Assembly (NCBI GenBank): GCA_013399305.1
Contig: VXAI01000138.1
Location: 1,982,096 to 2,046,095 of the forward strand
Direction of reading: 5' to 3'
Origin: Rostratula benghalensis
Taxonomy: Eukaryota > Chordata > Aves > Charadriiformes > Rostratulidae
Length of the DNA: 64,000 bases
Part shown: one piece after another, positions 23,131 through 35,773 of the stretch
Layout: the number at the start of each line of letters is the position of its first letter
Position numbering within the stretch: position 1 is the stretch's first letter
Notes under the pieces: generated by a model
Databases searched by the model: none
The model's input: the letters and a program-made list of their open reading frames with translations, nothing else
What the model was told of the DNA's origin: nothing
Translations under genes and position numbers: made by a program

Positions 23131-26100
23131 CTGTGGGATGAGAGACTGGTGCCTGACCCTCCATCGCGGTGTGAGAACTGGTCACCAGCCCAGGGTGATC
23201 AGCAATGCACAGGTAGAGACTCTGACTTGGGGTCCCCAAATTGATATTTCAGTGCAGCCAATTGATAAGTATTTCAAAGAGACTGGGTGAAATTACACTT
23301 ACATCACAGACCACCAAATTTATATATGCAGTTCCTGCGTTAGGAATTAGCAAACCCCTTGACCAGATGAGCCAGGTGTATATATTGGTATTTGACTGCT
23401 GTGACCTGTCCTAGAATAATATACTTGCTTTAAATCTGGAAACATACAGAGATGACAGGAAAGATTGTTCAGTTTTGTTTGCTTCTCAGCATTTATCTTA
23501 ATAAACTAGTTTTGGAAGGTTTTATTGGGAACGACAAAACTTCAGAGAGCTCTTGAAATCTGTTAAGTCTCTGTCTGGAGAAGCAGCTATTTTTAAAATT
23601 ACTAAAATACTGGGCAAGATTAAGGTCTCATATAATCCCCTCTGGCTTTGTGAAGTCACTCCCATGTATAAAAAAAAAAAAAAATGGGGAGGCCTCTGTT
23701 ATTATTAGTATTGTTATAAATTATTGCTCCTCTCCTTTTAAAGAGATTGCCTGTTGTCATGATTTCAGATGCATACCCCAAACCTCTGTTAAAGAAAGGC
23801 ATGTAATATAACATATAATTATAGTCTTCCTATCAATGGAAAATTAGGCTTATTGGACCCAATTCTGCCACAGTAAAATTCCGTTTGTTCTGTTAATCTC
23901 AATTTTTACCAAAGCAGTCTGTGTGCTTGCAATAGATGAGAACTGGGCTTATATAAAAAGAAAGTTAAAATAGTTTTCTCTTTGGAATTTGTTATGGTAG
24001 AGCATTAGATATCTCTGTTCTGGGAACAAAGCAAGCAGTGAATCCCTGATGATTTTGCCATAAAAATAAGTAAATCATTGAATGAATTTAAAAGACTGAA
24101 GGAACTGACAGAATTTGTGGTTTCACTGTAACCTCTCATGAAAATTGTTTTTTTCTCTTTCAGTTCTCTAAGTAGGTGAACGAGTATCATATTTAGAGTA
24201 AAGAAAAGGCTAATCTCTATTGAACAGCTATTTCTACACAATGTATACATAAATTTCTGTAGAGCGGGGGATTTTGTTTGGTTGGTTTTGTCTTCCCAGT
24301 GATGCAATTCAAATCCATTGGCTCCACAGGAGCTCAGTTCTGTTTCAAGTATCCTCAGCTTTATGAGCAAGGCACCGCTTTCCTTGTTCAATAGCCCCCG
24401 AGGGAGAGCTTTAAATGGGCCTGGAAATTTATTACTGCAACTCTGCAAGGAAATGATAGTCTGCCAGAGTGAACAAAACGGCAGATATTGTGTCAGATAT
24501 GTCATATCTTGTCAACTGGCAAGTACATGGCTACTGGGATTGTGTTTCTGTTTGCTGTGGATATTTAAGCTGGTCTCAATTGTTAGGAAGGATTGCTCGG
24601 CCTCTTTACATTCAAAAGATGAAATGGAAAAGAAAGGTGTTTCAAGATTTCCAGTACTAGAAGCTGGTTCTGTGGACTGGAAGTATTTAGATCAAGTGAC
24701 AAAAATGGAGGAATTGCCCCCAGGGTCTCACCTGAACAAGGGGTTTGTCCAGTTTGGGTGTTTCGGCATATTTATATGTGGGGAGGAGACAATGAGAGAA
24801 GATGGAAACAGCCTCACTTAAAAGTTAAGGTAGAGCTGGAAATGCTCCGCACTGGCTGGATTTGGAGCTGGGCAGTATTTGATGCATGAGCAGAAGGGGT
24901 TTTCAGACAGATTCACTCGTCAGGTGAAAAGCCTTCTGCCTGGGAAGTGATTGAGGGATGGCTTGGATGGAGAGAGGTGTCACAGCTTTGGCCGCTACAA
25001 GTATTTCTGGTAAATCAGACAGGGCTGCCTGTCCTTTGCAGATCTGGATTCACCAGCTTCCCAATTACAGAGGAGCTGAAAGACAGCAGAACCAGCAATA
25101 CCACTGGTATTTCTAGTACTTCTCTAGCTAATAATTCCCTAAATAGTCACTTTCAAAAGACAGGGAAGCAAAAAAAGCTCCATAAACTGCAGAAATTAAA
25201 GCTCCAAAATTACCTCTATGCCTACAGCTTACCTCGAAATGCTGCTCACTGAAGAGCCCTGCATTTAGAAGTAAACCTGTTATTAAGAAGGCACAGTGAT
25301 GTTCTGGGAAGGCATAAATAGCCATTACCATTTTTACCACTTCTTCTCTAGAATGATGATTATATTATATTAGCAGATCTAGGTTTATTAACGGAGCGTA
25401 GGTACAGGCCAGTTGAAATGTCTCATTCTGGATTAAAAGATGAGGTTTCCAGGATCACTCTGGACCTAAGCCAAAAGTTTTGCCTTCTGGGTTGTCGAGT
25501 CAAAGGCACTTACAAGCCATTCTAGTTGTTTCCCTCTTGTTTGCATCTTTAGCTGTGGCAACTGATGTTACTTAGGGATGTCGGACCGGTGGCCAGCCAG
25601 GATGCAGTGGAACTTTGTCCTCAATTCTTCTTCATCAACCCCTAATCTAATAGAACTTGCTCTTGAGGAATGTTTTGCAAAATTCTTGTGGTATAAGAAT
25701 AAGACTACAAAACAATAAATCAGAGATCTGGGCTCCTACACTCAATTATTTCATCTCCAACTAGTCTATTCCTTCAATAGAAAGAGAAGAATACCTTATC
25801 ATAGACCCCCTCAACAACAAAAAAAATAATCAAACCTGATTTCTAGACCATTCCAAATTCTTCTTTGTCTGGGAAGTTGACTGTCCTTCTTTACCATCTG
25901 GCAACTGACTTAAGAAAAAAACATTCAGCTCATTTTTAGTAGTCAGTTTTTCAACTGAAAGTAGAGTGATTGGATCTTTCTCAAAAATGATAGGAAAAAC
26001 CCAGAAGTTTGCTGGAATCAAATTCACAGCAATGTGGTTGGAAAAGGAACAACTTTCTCCCATCTTCTTTTTAAAGTTATGGCACTCTAACGGTTGCTCT

Positions 26101-27138
26101 ACTTTTATACCCTGAATGTCTGTTTTCAACCAGATATTCAGGACTAGATATGAATTGAAACACAGTGGCTTGGGCCCGTTGCAGTTGTGGGAGATTGTAA
26201 GCAGGTTGAGTCACCCAAATCACTCTGCACCTTGGGGTTTTCCTTTACTTCACCAACAAATATAAACCTTATTATCCTGAGCTGCTTCCTGAACTGGCTC
26301 CTTTCCAGGGTTTTTCCTTGCCAAAATATTTGGCTGACTGAGGAGACGTTCTCCATATTTTAACTTCCTGAATTGAAGTTAATGGGACCCACCTGGTCTG
26401 GTTTGGAGATGAGTCAGCAGAAGAGTCCAGCATATTTAGAAAGAGTCCTTGAAAGTCATATCTAATAGAGACTCCAACCCGATGGAGCTGAGAAGCCAGG
26501 ATTTACGTCACTGAGCCTTAAAATTTCATTTGCTGCAGTGCTGTGGTAGCAACTGCATTTCAGTATTTTTTTCCTGGGTTTTTATTAGAGTATTTGTCCA
26601 GAAATATAATATTTCAAGTATCAGTTGCCTTTGTGGTTGCAGCAATTTGAGTGGGCAGCTTTGTGTTATCTTTCATGCTTCACCTCCCAAGCAAAACTTA
26701 CCTCTATGAGTAAAGACCCTGAGATGAAGGCATGTCTTTGCTGATCGTATCACATGATGGTATGAGCTGCAATGGAAATCCAGATTAGAATAAATTTCTC
26801 TTCTCATCACGCCAAATTAAATTGCTACTGGTGCCAGCAGTTCTTCAAGACTAGTTTTAACACCTCTCTGGTGGGTTTCAGAGCTTGTTCTGGGCTGAGC
26901 ACAAGCCAAGTTGGTTGTTACCTAAACCTTCCAGATGCTTCTTTCTCCAGTCAGGGCTCTCATCCCTCTCTGCCTCTCTGTTCCACTGACAATAAGGTTA
27001 TTCCTCACAAAGCTGCAGGAGAAGTACGTTGGCAGCATTATCATTTTCCTTGAGCAGACTGCCTGCACATAGAGAGGCAAATTTCACATGCCAAAGCCCA
27101 AAGTCCAAGAGGAGTCCAAATATATTTCTAAGTGTGCC
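23131..27138. other. Non-coding unique sequence, no gene seen
   Basis: I looked here for further Gypsy parts (RNase H, integrase, LTRs) and found none. Two overlapping frames of similar length on opposite strands (24318-24821 plus, 167 codons; 24005-24505 minus, 166 codons) have no domain and are probably chance. A15 lies at 23670-23684. Confidence 0.6.
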
Positions 27139-27500
27139 TTATTTAGGTATCGTAGAACAGTTTGGGTTGAAAGAGACATTTTTTAAAAGGTCTTTAGAAG
27201 GTCGTCTATTACAGCTCCTCCTGCAATGAGCAGGGACATCGTCAACTTGAACAGGTTGCTCAAAGCCCCATCCAGCCTGGCCTGGAACGTCTCCAGGGAT
27301 GGGGCATCCACAGCTGCTCTGGGCAACCTGGGCCAGTGTTTCACCACCTTCACTGTACAAAATTTCTTCCATAGATCTAATCTAAATCTTTTTTTTTTTT
27401 TTTAAAATTTAAAACCGTTAACCTTTGTCCTGTCACAACAGGCCCTGCTAATAAGTTTCTCCCCATCTTTCCTGTAGGCCCTGTATCTCTCATCTCTTAT
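27139..27500 (-). mobile_element. CR1 LINE, 3'-terminal part (tail of ORF2 and 3' UTR)
   Basis: The plus strand shows, in order, ATCGTAGAACAGTTTGGGTT, then the block ending CAGGGACATCGTCAACTTG, CAGGTTGCTCAAAGCCCC, GGGATGGGGCATCCACAG and CTGGGCAACCTGGGCCAG, and then the TTTAAAACCGTTAACC / TTGTCCTGTCACAACAGG blocks. These are the reverse complement of the end of CR1 ORF2 and its 3' region. The terminal octamer array is missing. A pyrimidine stretch within the element has expanded to T15 (27389-27403). The segment is joined at its right edge to a non-adjacent part of the same family (27501-27705). Confidence 0.93.
27389..27403. repeat. T15 expansion inside the CR1 copy
   Basis: Fifteen consecutive T residues occupy the position where other CR1 copies, including the one at 59001-59190 in this window, carry a mixed CCCCTCTTTCAG-like pyrimidine stretch. 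This suggests expansion by slippage after insertion. Confidence 0.75.
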
Positions 27501-27705
27501 TGTCACCCACAGACTTTCTGAGGTTGCACATGACCCCACGATGTCACTGATGAAGTATTTTGGAAGTATTAAGAAGTACTGGTCCCAATATGGACCCCTA
27601 AGGGACACCACTTATCGCTGATCCCCATCTGGACATCAAGCCATTGACTACTACCTCCTGATTGTGACCATCCAGCCAATTCCTCAGCCACCCAGCAGTC
27701 CACAG
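27501..27705 (-). mobile_element. CR1 LINE, reverse-transcriptase core fragment
   Basis: Read on the minus strand, this segment encodes the RT palm region of CR1. SGVP lies at 27601-27612, followed by an in-frame TAG (27598-27600) where the family has Gln, then GSILGPV (27577-27597), which is the SGVPQGSxLGP box. Farther along the minus strand, at the left edge of the segment (about 27501-27515), is a decayed equivalent of the FADD catalytic box, reading KSVGD. Upstream on the minus strand the sequence matches the 'W-x-NWL-x-G' neighbourhood (about 27640-27705). The region between this box and the ORF2 tail, several hundred bases in an intact CR1, is absent. The copy is non-functional. The right-hand limit is approximate. 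Confidence 0.88.
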
Positions 27706-30700
27706 AAGTGCACCACCGTAGCCAAAGAGCATACAGGCAATGTCTTCCCAGAAATCTTCCCGTGAATATTCCAGTCATATTTCAAGAGAAGGAGTTTCAG
27801 CTAAAGGACTGACTACAAACAGGGCTGGAAGGGGAGAGCAAGCTTTTGGTCTTACTATAGCTCCTGCCTTGCAAAATCACCTCTGCTGCCACTGTCAGCA
27901 GAATTCCCAACTCTGAGTATCACGAAGTCACTGTCCCAGGCACAACACTCCATCACACACCGGGGAAAGGACGAGTGAGAGACAGGGTCTGGTGATTTAC
28001 AATCCCTGCAACTTACTGTGCTTGGGGATATTATGGAACAAATGCACAATGAAAACAACTTCCTTTCCTTAGCTGAGGTTAGGGCTAGTAATTATGACTT
28101 TGTCCCTTCCCAGAGAAGCTGATCTGACCCTTTTCAGTGCAAATCCGTCATTCTGCTCAGTAGCAGGCTCCTAAGTGGCAATCTTTCATTCATGCTCCTT
28201 CCTTTCTTCTCTCCGGTAATTGAAATGCTAAGGCTGAGCCAAGACTAGATGAAACTCTTCAAATGTGTATTTGTGGTTTGCAGAGAATTCTCTACATCAA
28301 CGTTCAATGTTTTTTATGGGAGAAAAAAAAATAAGTTAGTAGTAAGATGTTCCCTTGGAGGTAGTGATAGTTTCACCTCTAAATGAACTTCCCTAAGAGG
28401 ATGAATTAAAAACTGTATAAAGTGATTGATAACTGGTATGAAGAAATTGTCTGTTTTATTTTAAAGCCAGTTCCAAAAAAACTAGACAGCTCTTCAGGCA
28501 AATGCAAACACCTTGAGAGAGGCCAGGATGGTCCAGGGCTTCCCCCGCTGACAGGCAGGTTCATCTCTGAGGGCTTGCTGGGGGCTGCTTTTGCCATGAA
28601 GGCTCAGTCCTGAATTCTGTCTCAAACATTTGAACTGCTCCAAAGCTGGGCCGTCACACCAGGTCGATCTGGGAACTGTGCTTCTCTCCTGTGCCTGACA
28701 AGTGGGGCAAAGGAATCCTGGAGTGCTCAGGGGGATGGAGAGAAGCCACGTGTCAGAAGCACCACCCCTGACCCAGGCATCGAAGGAAGAGGAGGGCTTC
28801 TGCACATTCTCTAAGACTTTGGAGTAACTAAATAAGCTGTTAATTATAGAATAATGACAGCAAATGAGACCAGAGTGTAGCAGCAGCTTTTGTCACGTGG
28901 CTCCTAATACATTTAGCTACTCCTAAACATCAGGAGCAGAAGCAGGTGAAAACTCTTCATTGTAAAGTCAGGGTAAAGCACTACCTTCTTGGGGTTTTGT
29001 TGGTTACTTTGCACTTTACCGATCAAATTAGTAAAGAAATCATGTGAAGTTTATAGCAATGATTGTACGCTTGTGTCCTGGAGATAACTAGCCATGAATC
29101 AATTTGAGTTAATTAATACATGTGCAATGAGGCTGATCTTAAGTTTTACCTTAACTGGAGTTTTTCTGGGTTCTTGTAAGGTTTGTGCTGAAATGAAAGA
29201 TACTTTTGTGACCTTAATTTCAAGCTAGCAACTTTTTCATTTTCACCTGGGAATATTACAAAAATTCAGCCACAGCATGGTTATCGGAGCTAGTGTCACG
29301 TACAGATTTCCAGACAAATCCTTGTTTCTAATTAAAATAAACAATGGATTCCTCAGAGCTATGAGATCTTCAATAAGCCAAAGGGTTTTTTAAAAAAAAA
29401 AAAAACGCAACGAAAACAAAACAAAAAAAGAGTGAGCACAGATAATAGTTTAATTAATAGGCTCTGGCACCCTTCCAAAGTACACGATGTCGGTTGAAGT
29501 ATGTGAGGTGGAGAAGCTCAGGGTGGTTGGCGTGTGAAAAGCATCTCTCATGATGAGTCTTGCAGGAAAATGCCAGTCACGCTCCAGTGAGCATCCTCAG
29601 GTGTCTGGTCCCTGCTGCCCGCACCCTCCCTTCTTCCCGTTCCCTGCGCCGGGCTGCTTGGCCTTCTCTTCCAGATGTAGCAGCATCTGGACTCCACGGG
29701 CTGCTACCCTGAAGGGTCAAATTAACCTCTTTGTACTGCCTGACTGGGAGGGAGGGGACAAACCTCCTGAGCCCGGGTCAGGGGAGCCGCAGGGTGGTGA
29801 TGAGCCATCGGCGCTGCCACTGTTGGGGCACGTTGGGCTCAGCACAAAAACAGGAAGGAGATGCAGTTGCCAAGTGGCTCAAAGCAAAAGGTGTCAGATC
29901 TACTTCCACCTTGCTTAGGCATCAACTGATGACTTCCAATGAAAATATTTTGCCTTTAGACCACTTTCCAGATTTCCAGAGGCAAGAGAGATGTGCATTG
30001 TGCCGACAGCACCGCTGTTACGGGTAGCCAAGATTTTGCCTTGGGAGAAGCTGGCATGGGTCAAGTGTCAAAATATCCAAAATGCTCAGCTCCCCTCTCC
30101 TTGTTTCTGCCACCTTCCTTTGCAGATCAAATTCTGTCTGTTGTTTCTCACAGAAGCAATTGTTGTCACTTCAAGAGCCTTATTGTCTGCAGACCTTGTT
30201 TGCTGGGAATCCCTTCTTACTCCTTTCTCCACTGTCTGTGTCAGGAAGTCAAGTCAGTCCAGTTTTGTTTCAGCCCAAGTCAGGGCTCAGCTGGGAACTG
30301 TAATTACCTTGGTCTGGTTTTCATCTTTGGCCAATAATAGCTGGGTAAGGCCTTCACGTTACAGAACCCTAAATTTAAACATGGAAGGATCACGATGCAG
30401 AATTTCATCCAGGGAGAGGCTGTCACTCCCATCTCCTGCTTCAGGGCAACACTTGTATTTCCAGCACGGGGTGCAAACTGTAGGTGTCTGACATACTGGT
30501 GGGTCCACCCAAGGTGGTGGAAGTCTGAATCATGTTGGGAACCAGAAGAGCCGTGTCTGCTTCTCATTACTCAAAGCTCTGGTTGAAATAAGCTGTTTGT
30601 GACAAGGTATTTTGCTGGTCAGGCAAATGTAAATGAGCTGGTGCCTTCCCACACCACTGCCCAAACGCTGGTTGTGGTGGATGAGTGTCACTTGTGCAGT

Positions 30701-33700
30701 GAAGGGCAGCGTGACAGGGAACCAGAAGACAGTGGTTGGGGTTTGTTCTGGAGTTAATCATTCGTCAAGGGCACAGCAAGGCACAGCAGAGCCAGGTGCG
30801 TCTGATTTCCCCAGGGCCTGATTATCTCATGATAACCACATCCTCTGAAGTGGATTTTCTGCTGTGTTTTCCCAGGTTTTTGTACAAAGGAATGATTTAG
30901 GTAAACTGACTTGACCATAAAACTTACCAAGTGAATTCCCTCCCCACCTCCTTTTTTTAAGAACCTCAGGTAGCCGCTCTGCTCAGGGAGACAGGTCTGC
31001 AAAAGGAAATAACCTCGTCTAGGTGTTTTATTTCAATCATGGGTATCATCTCCACTGAAGCTTTATGAACAGGCAACTCCAAGGTCGGCCATGGGCTTGT
31101 TGAGATCAAGCAGGAGTTCAGGAATTGGGGGGGGGTTCATGAGACAAATGTCAAAATAAAAAAAAAACAGAGTTCGTACATATCTTGAGCTGCTGGCACC
31201 TGCTCCACTGCTGTGCTTTAAGGTGGCTCAGCATTCCCATTCCCCCATTCCCATTCCCTTGGACATTCTTTAATGCAAACTGCCAGAGATTTGAGAGCTG
31301 GTTAAGCATCGTAGTCCTCAGCGTTGTAGCATGGGAAGTCCTTCTGCATCGAGTCGCATTTCCAGCTCTGCTGCTACCTCATGCCATGAGGCTGGACAGG
31401 GCCCTTCACTTCTCTATGCGTTGTTTCTCAACAAGGAGAGAGACGACTTAATCTCTAATGGATATGAGAAGAATCCAGGCTTCTTTAGATCACTGATTTA
31501 ATTCCAGCACAAATCTCTGTAGACAATTTAGATACACTATTATTAGTAGTAACACAGTAGTAACACTAACAGTCAAGATATGGATTCCTCAGCTTATGTA
31601 GCCAACCCTCCTTTTTAATTATTAGTTTTACTTCAAAGCAAGTAGAAAAAAGGGAAAAAAACCCACCCTGTTGACAGTCTCAATACTAACAGGAGAGCCC
31701 AGACTCCTATGTCTTGTAGTAAATGTGACATTTCACCTAATGTGTCTAAAAATAAAAGGGAAGCGGTGGAGAAAGTGCCTGTTACCTGCAGGTTCAGCCG
31801 CACCCCGGTGCATTCTTTGCCTGATGAGATCTTTTTGTGACAGAGCCAAACTCCAGATTTCCAAAAGCCAAAGTGTCAGTCAAAAATGGTAATTTCACCT
31901 CCAATCCTTGCTCACCACCATTAATGTTTCAACTGCTGACAATGAAGCAGTGACAGGAGTTGGATCGTTTCCCTTGCAAGGAGTTTGTCTCAAAGAAGCA
32001 CTCTGAACCTGTAGAGATGAATTTAGGGACAGGTTATGGCCTCTCTTACCTTGCATCACTTTGGCGACCCTGGGTGCCCAGTGGCAGGGCTGAAACATTG
32101 AGAAGAACCTGTATTTAAGTGAGCTCTCAACTCCTAGAAAGTTCCTACCCACACCAGCCATCTCACCCGCCAGGACCTCTGCTTGGAGACGATGTGTTCT
32201 TTCAACCGGAATACACTCTGATAAAGGATGAGCGTCTGCTGGGGCTACAAAACCTCCAGAAATGACCAGAGCCCTCAACACCCCACTCTGTAAATCTCTG
32301 TTGGTGGTAGACAGCAAAGATCCCCATCAACTGAGATGGCACGGTCACACTGGGAGCCAGTGGTCCTTGTAATACATGAGGCTTTTTAGTCAAAGTAGCA
32401 ACTTCTACAGTGAGTGGAGAATTTCTGGAGGAAACTTTTTCCTCATGATTCATCAAACCACAACTTTTTTGCAAGAATGTATCTATTTTGACCAAAGATT
32501 CCCAAATCCAGGATCGGTCCTGGCTTTTGACAGTAAAATACGTCTGTTACAGACGGTGAGAATATTTGAATTGGAATAACCGAGGTCCCAAGTGAGAACT
32601 TTCACTGCTGGGCTATTACATGTTCTTGGGTGGGTCTTTTCTCTTTCTCTAAAAAATTTATTCCTAATGCAGAGCAAAGATGTTTTCTGAAATATCAAGC
32701 TTTTGTGGGATGGGAAATCTGTCAGGCATCTTTGGATTTTATCCATAATTCTTTTTTTTTTTCAATAATATTTTTCTGAAGCATCACTCTTCTTGTTTTA
32801 GGCATATTTATAGCTAAAACTAAAAGCAGATGGAGGAGATTTAGATTTTGTATTTTTCTGAGGGAAATAGTGAAATCATCAAATTTTGCTTAGAATGAAA
32901 TTTATGGAAATGGCTGCAAGAATTTATAAGAATCAACAATTTTTTGCAAAACTGAAAGAGCATAACTTTGCATGCTCTCACCTTCCTATAATAAAATCAA
33001 GGTCTGCACCATCAATATTCTGTTTAAAATTTTACTTAGACACCTCAAACTTTTCTTGAATAAAACTTTTCTTCTCACTGAAAAATAATTACAAGGCTTT
33101 TTTTTTTAGCACTTTCAGTGCAAAACCATGATTGTCTGAAGCAGATTATCTAACTGAAAATACTGGAAAGAAAACAGAAGAAAAAATGTTCAGTTAAAAA
33201 TTACTTATTTTAAAAGCTTTTATGTTTGTTAGAAAAACACATGAATCCTAAGATATTTTCACCACTCTGATTTTTATTTTTGCCTCCCCATTACATTGAG
33301 GGCTTCCAGCCAGGAAGAAGACACCATCAACCTCTTCTTTGACTTTGCTCAAACTGAGAGATCTGTTCCTAATAGTGCCAGATTTTGAGGTTGAAAATTT
33401 GGCTTTCTTTCCAACTAAAACGTAATTTCACTTCCTCTAGCCAGGAAGATAATGCTATTTGCTTTGCCCACCCTTTGTTTTTTGTATTCAAGCGAGAACC
33501 TTTTAGCTGGAAGTTGATCTTCTCTTGCAAGGTGATGCTGCAGCAGTCAGAGAGCAAGTGATAGTCACCAACACCTTGGAGACCTCAGCTAAAGACATCA
33601 GATGAAGAGGCTGAGGGCAAAGGTGTGGTTGGGATAAACATGGAAACTTCAGGACCAAGGTTACCCCTTCAGCTCAAGGTTTCTGCAATAGCACAGAGCA

Positions 33701-35740
33701 CATGGTACTTTGCAGGTTGGTGGCTCCACCTTCACCTTTCAAGCTGCGCATCTTCAAGAGCAGGTTTGGTATTTTAACAGAATTAAGTCACACGAGTTGG
33801 TTACCAAGCTCTGAAGTTTATGGATCTGATACAAGGCTTGTGCTGTTGGTATTTTGAGAACTGTAACGTGGGTGTCAAGGCCTTAGGATACCATGTGTCT
33901 CACGGTATCCCTCTGCAAGCTCCGGCAAGGGGCCCCGTAGCAACACTGGAAATCCCCGCGGTCACATGAAATGTGCTTTCCTGGCACACCAGGCACTGAG
34001 CTCATGTGGAATGTCTGACTAAAAGGGTTTTCTCTATCTCAAACTGGAAGAAACAGCAGGCAGTTTTATTGTTTTTCCTGAAACCTGCCTCCCTGCATGG
34101 GTGAGGGCTCTGGCACTCCAAATTCCACACAACCCCCCTTTCAATAAAACCGGTTCCTTTCTGCTTGCCCTTCGCGGGGTCTGTACAATATTGGGGAGGA
34201 AGCTCCTTTGTGCTGCCTTCCATCTCTCTTGAGGTGATAATATTCCACCTCCCCAAAACTCCCCTCAGTGTTCCAGCTTGTTAAAGCAATCTGATTTTGT
34301 CTTTTATAATAATATTAAAGAGCTTCTCTCTGCGGGGCTGTTTTCTTGAATAGACAACTTCCAAAGTGAAAACCCTGAACCCTGGAAATCCAGATTCTGG
34401 ACTTGGCCTAACCTGTGGGGCTGCATACCACGGCTGGGAAGGAGTGGAGGGGGATGGAAACAAAAACAGTTGCAACAAAAAAAAGAGAGTTGTCTTTTGA
34501 AATTACTCTTTTTGGTATTGGGATGTACTGTCTGTTCTCTCGCTGTACACAAGCAGAATGAACATCGAGTGTCTATGGATCTTCTTGCACAGGATGCCAA
34601 CAGATGGCAATATTTTATCATCATCACACGATCCTTCCCTCCTGTGCATAGCGCAAAGTTTGCATTTACTTCTTTATCGTGACATAAGGAGTTGATGAAG
34701 CTGAGCTTGGCTAATCCTAGAAGTCCCTCTCTACTGTGATATTTTTATTGTTAATGGCGATTGCAACTGCATGTTCCAGTACATGTCACATTGGAGAATT
34801 TTACAGAAGTCTCTTGCACAAGCGTTCACATGTGATGTGGTTGGGATGGTGATGTCTAAATAACACTCTTAGTTCCCCTAAGCAGCCCACAGACACTAAC
34901 ACAGATGCGTTCCCAGGCAGCTCTGGCTCTTCCATCCTGGGGCATCACCTTGTCACAGTTCTCCCCTCTCCTTTTGGGTTCTATGTACCCACGTGCAACA
35001 TTCCCTGCTGCTCCCCCAGAGCACCAGGCAAAGTACCACGTAGCAGCACAAACTGCAGTAATTGTGCAAATGGAACCACCATTCTTTTCTTTTCTGAAAA
35101 ATTTCCTTTCTCTTTTTCAGCCTTCCTTTTCTGGGCTTCGTGTTTTACACTCAGGACGTGTTGATGGGACATGAGCTGTCTGAGTTTTATGACTGAGACA
35201 TTTTCTGACTGAGCTGTCCTAAGGGTTCACTGGGTTTGGGAAGGCTGTTTTCACCTCTGTAGCCTCTGCTAGAGTTGGCTTTTTTAGGAAAACACACCAT
35301 TTTTTGGCACACCTGGGTGATCTTTGATTGGTAAGGAATGAAAAGGGTTGCTTCCTGTCTCCACATTCCCCTGCCTTGTGTCAGACAAACTTGGCAGTGA
35401 ATGAAGAAACGGAGTTTGCAAAGTCCCCATGAGATTTCCTGACCTGTTGGGACACCAGTATGAAGTGAGCACTTCACACAGTAACGAAGTGGCCAAAAAA
35501 CCCACTCAAGGAATCACAAGAAAACATTTGTAATAAAGCAGTGGTCCAACTCAGATGCATCATAACATGTTTGACTTTCCTCTTGGCAGCCTTTCTGCTT
35601 TAAAGAAGATGAGCTAACGGACATGGCGATAGCATTTCTGCACCCTCCTCCATCTGTGTTTGTGTATTTTAACAGCCAGGTCTTTTGATACCATCTTTTT
35701 AATGGTTCAGCCACTTTGTATTTTCTATTTGTATTTTCAG
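27706..35740. other. Non-coding unique sequence, no gene seen
   Basis: No exon is supported. A CATTCC-type run lies at 31232-31260, and a T6A14 tract followed by A-rich sequence at 29386-29428. About 32740-33260 is AT-rich and repeat-free, a possible conserved non-coding block. A 166-codon plus-strand frame (29991-30491) overlaps frames of similar length in other phases and shows no domain. Confidence 0.58.
31232..31260. repeat. Degenerate CATTCC simple repeat
   Basis: Four imperfect CATTCC(C) units lie in tandem. This is a short microsatellite. Confidence 0.85.
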
Positions 35741-35773
35741 CTTTCTTTTTTTTTTTTTTTTTTTTTCTTTCCT
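35741..35773. repeat. Pyrimidine tract with T21
   Basis: Thirty-three bases are all C or T, including T21 at 35746-35766. A CAG follows about 15 bases downstream, so the tract superficially resembles a splice acceptor, but no convincing exon follows. Confidence 0.85.

Noticed and set aside
27569..27778. 69-codon minus-strand frame over the CR1 RT core
   Set aside because: It is a shifted frame of CR1. The true RT frame reads SGVP-stop-GSILGPV and is broken.
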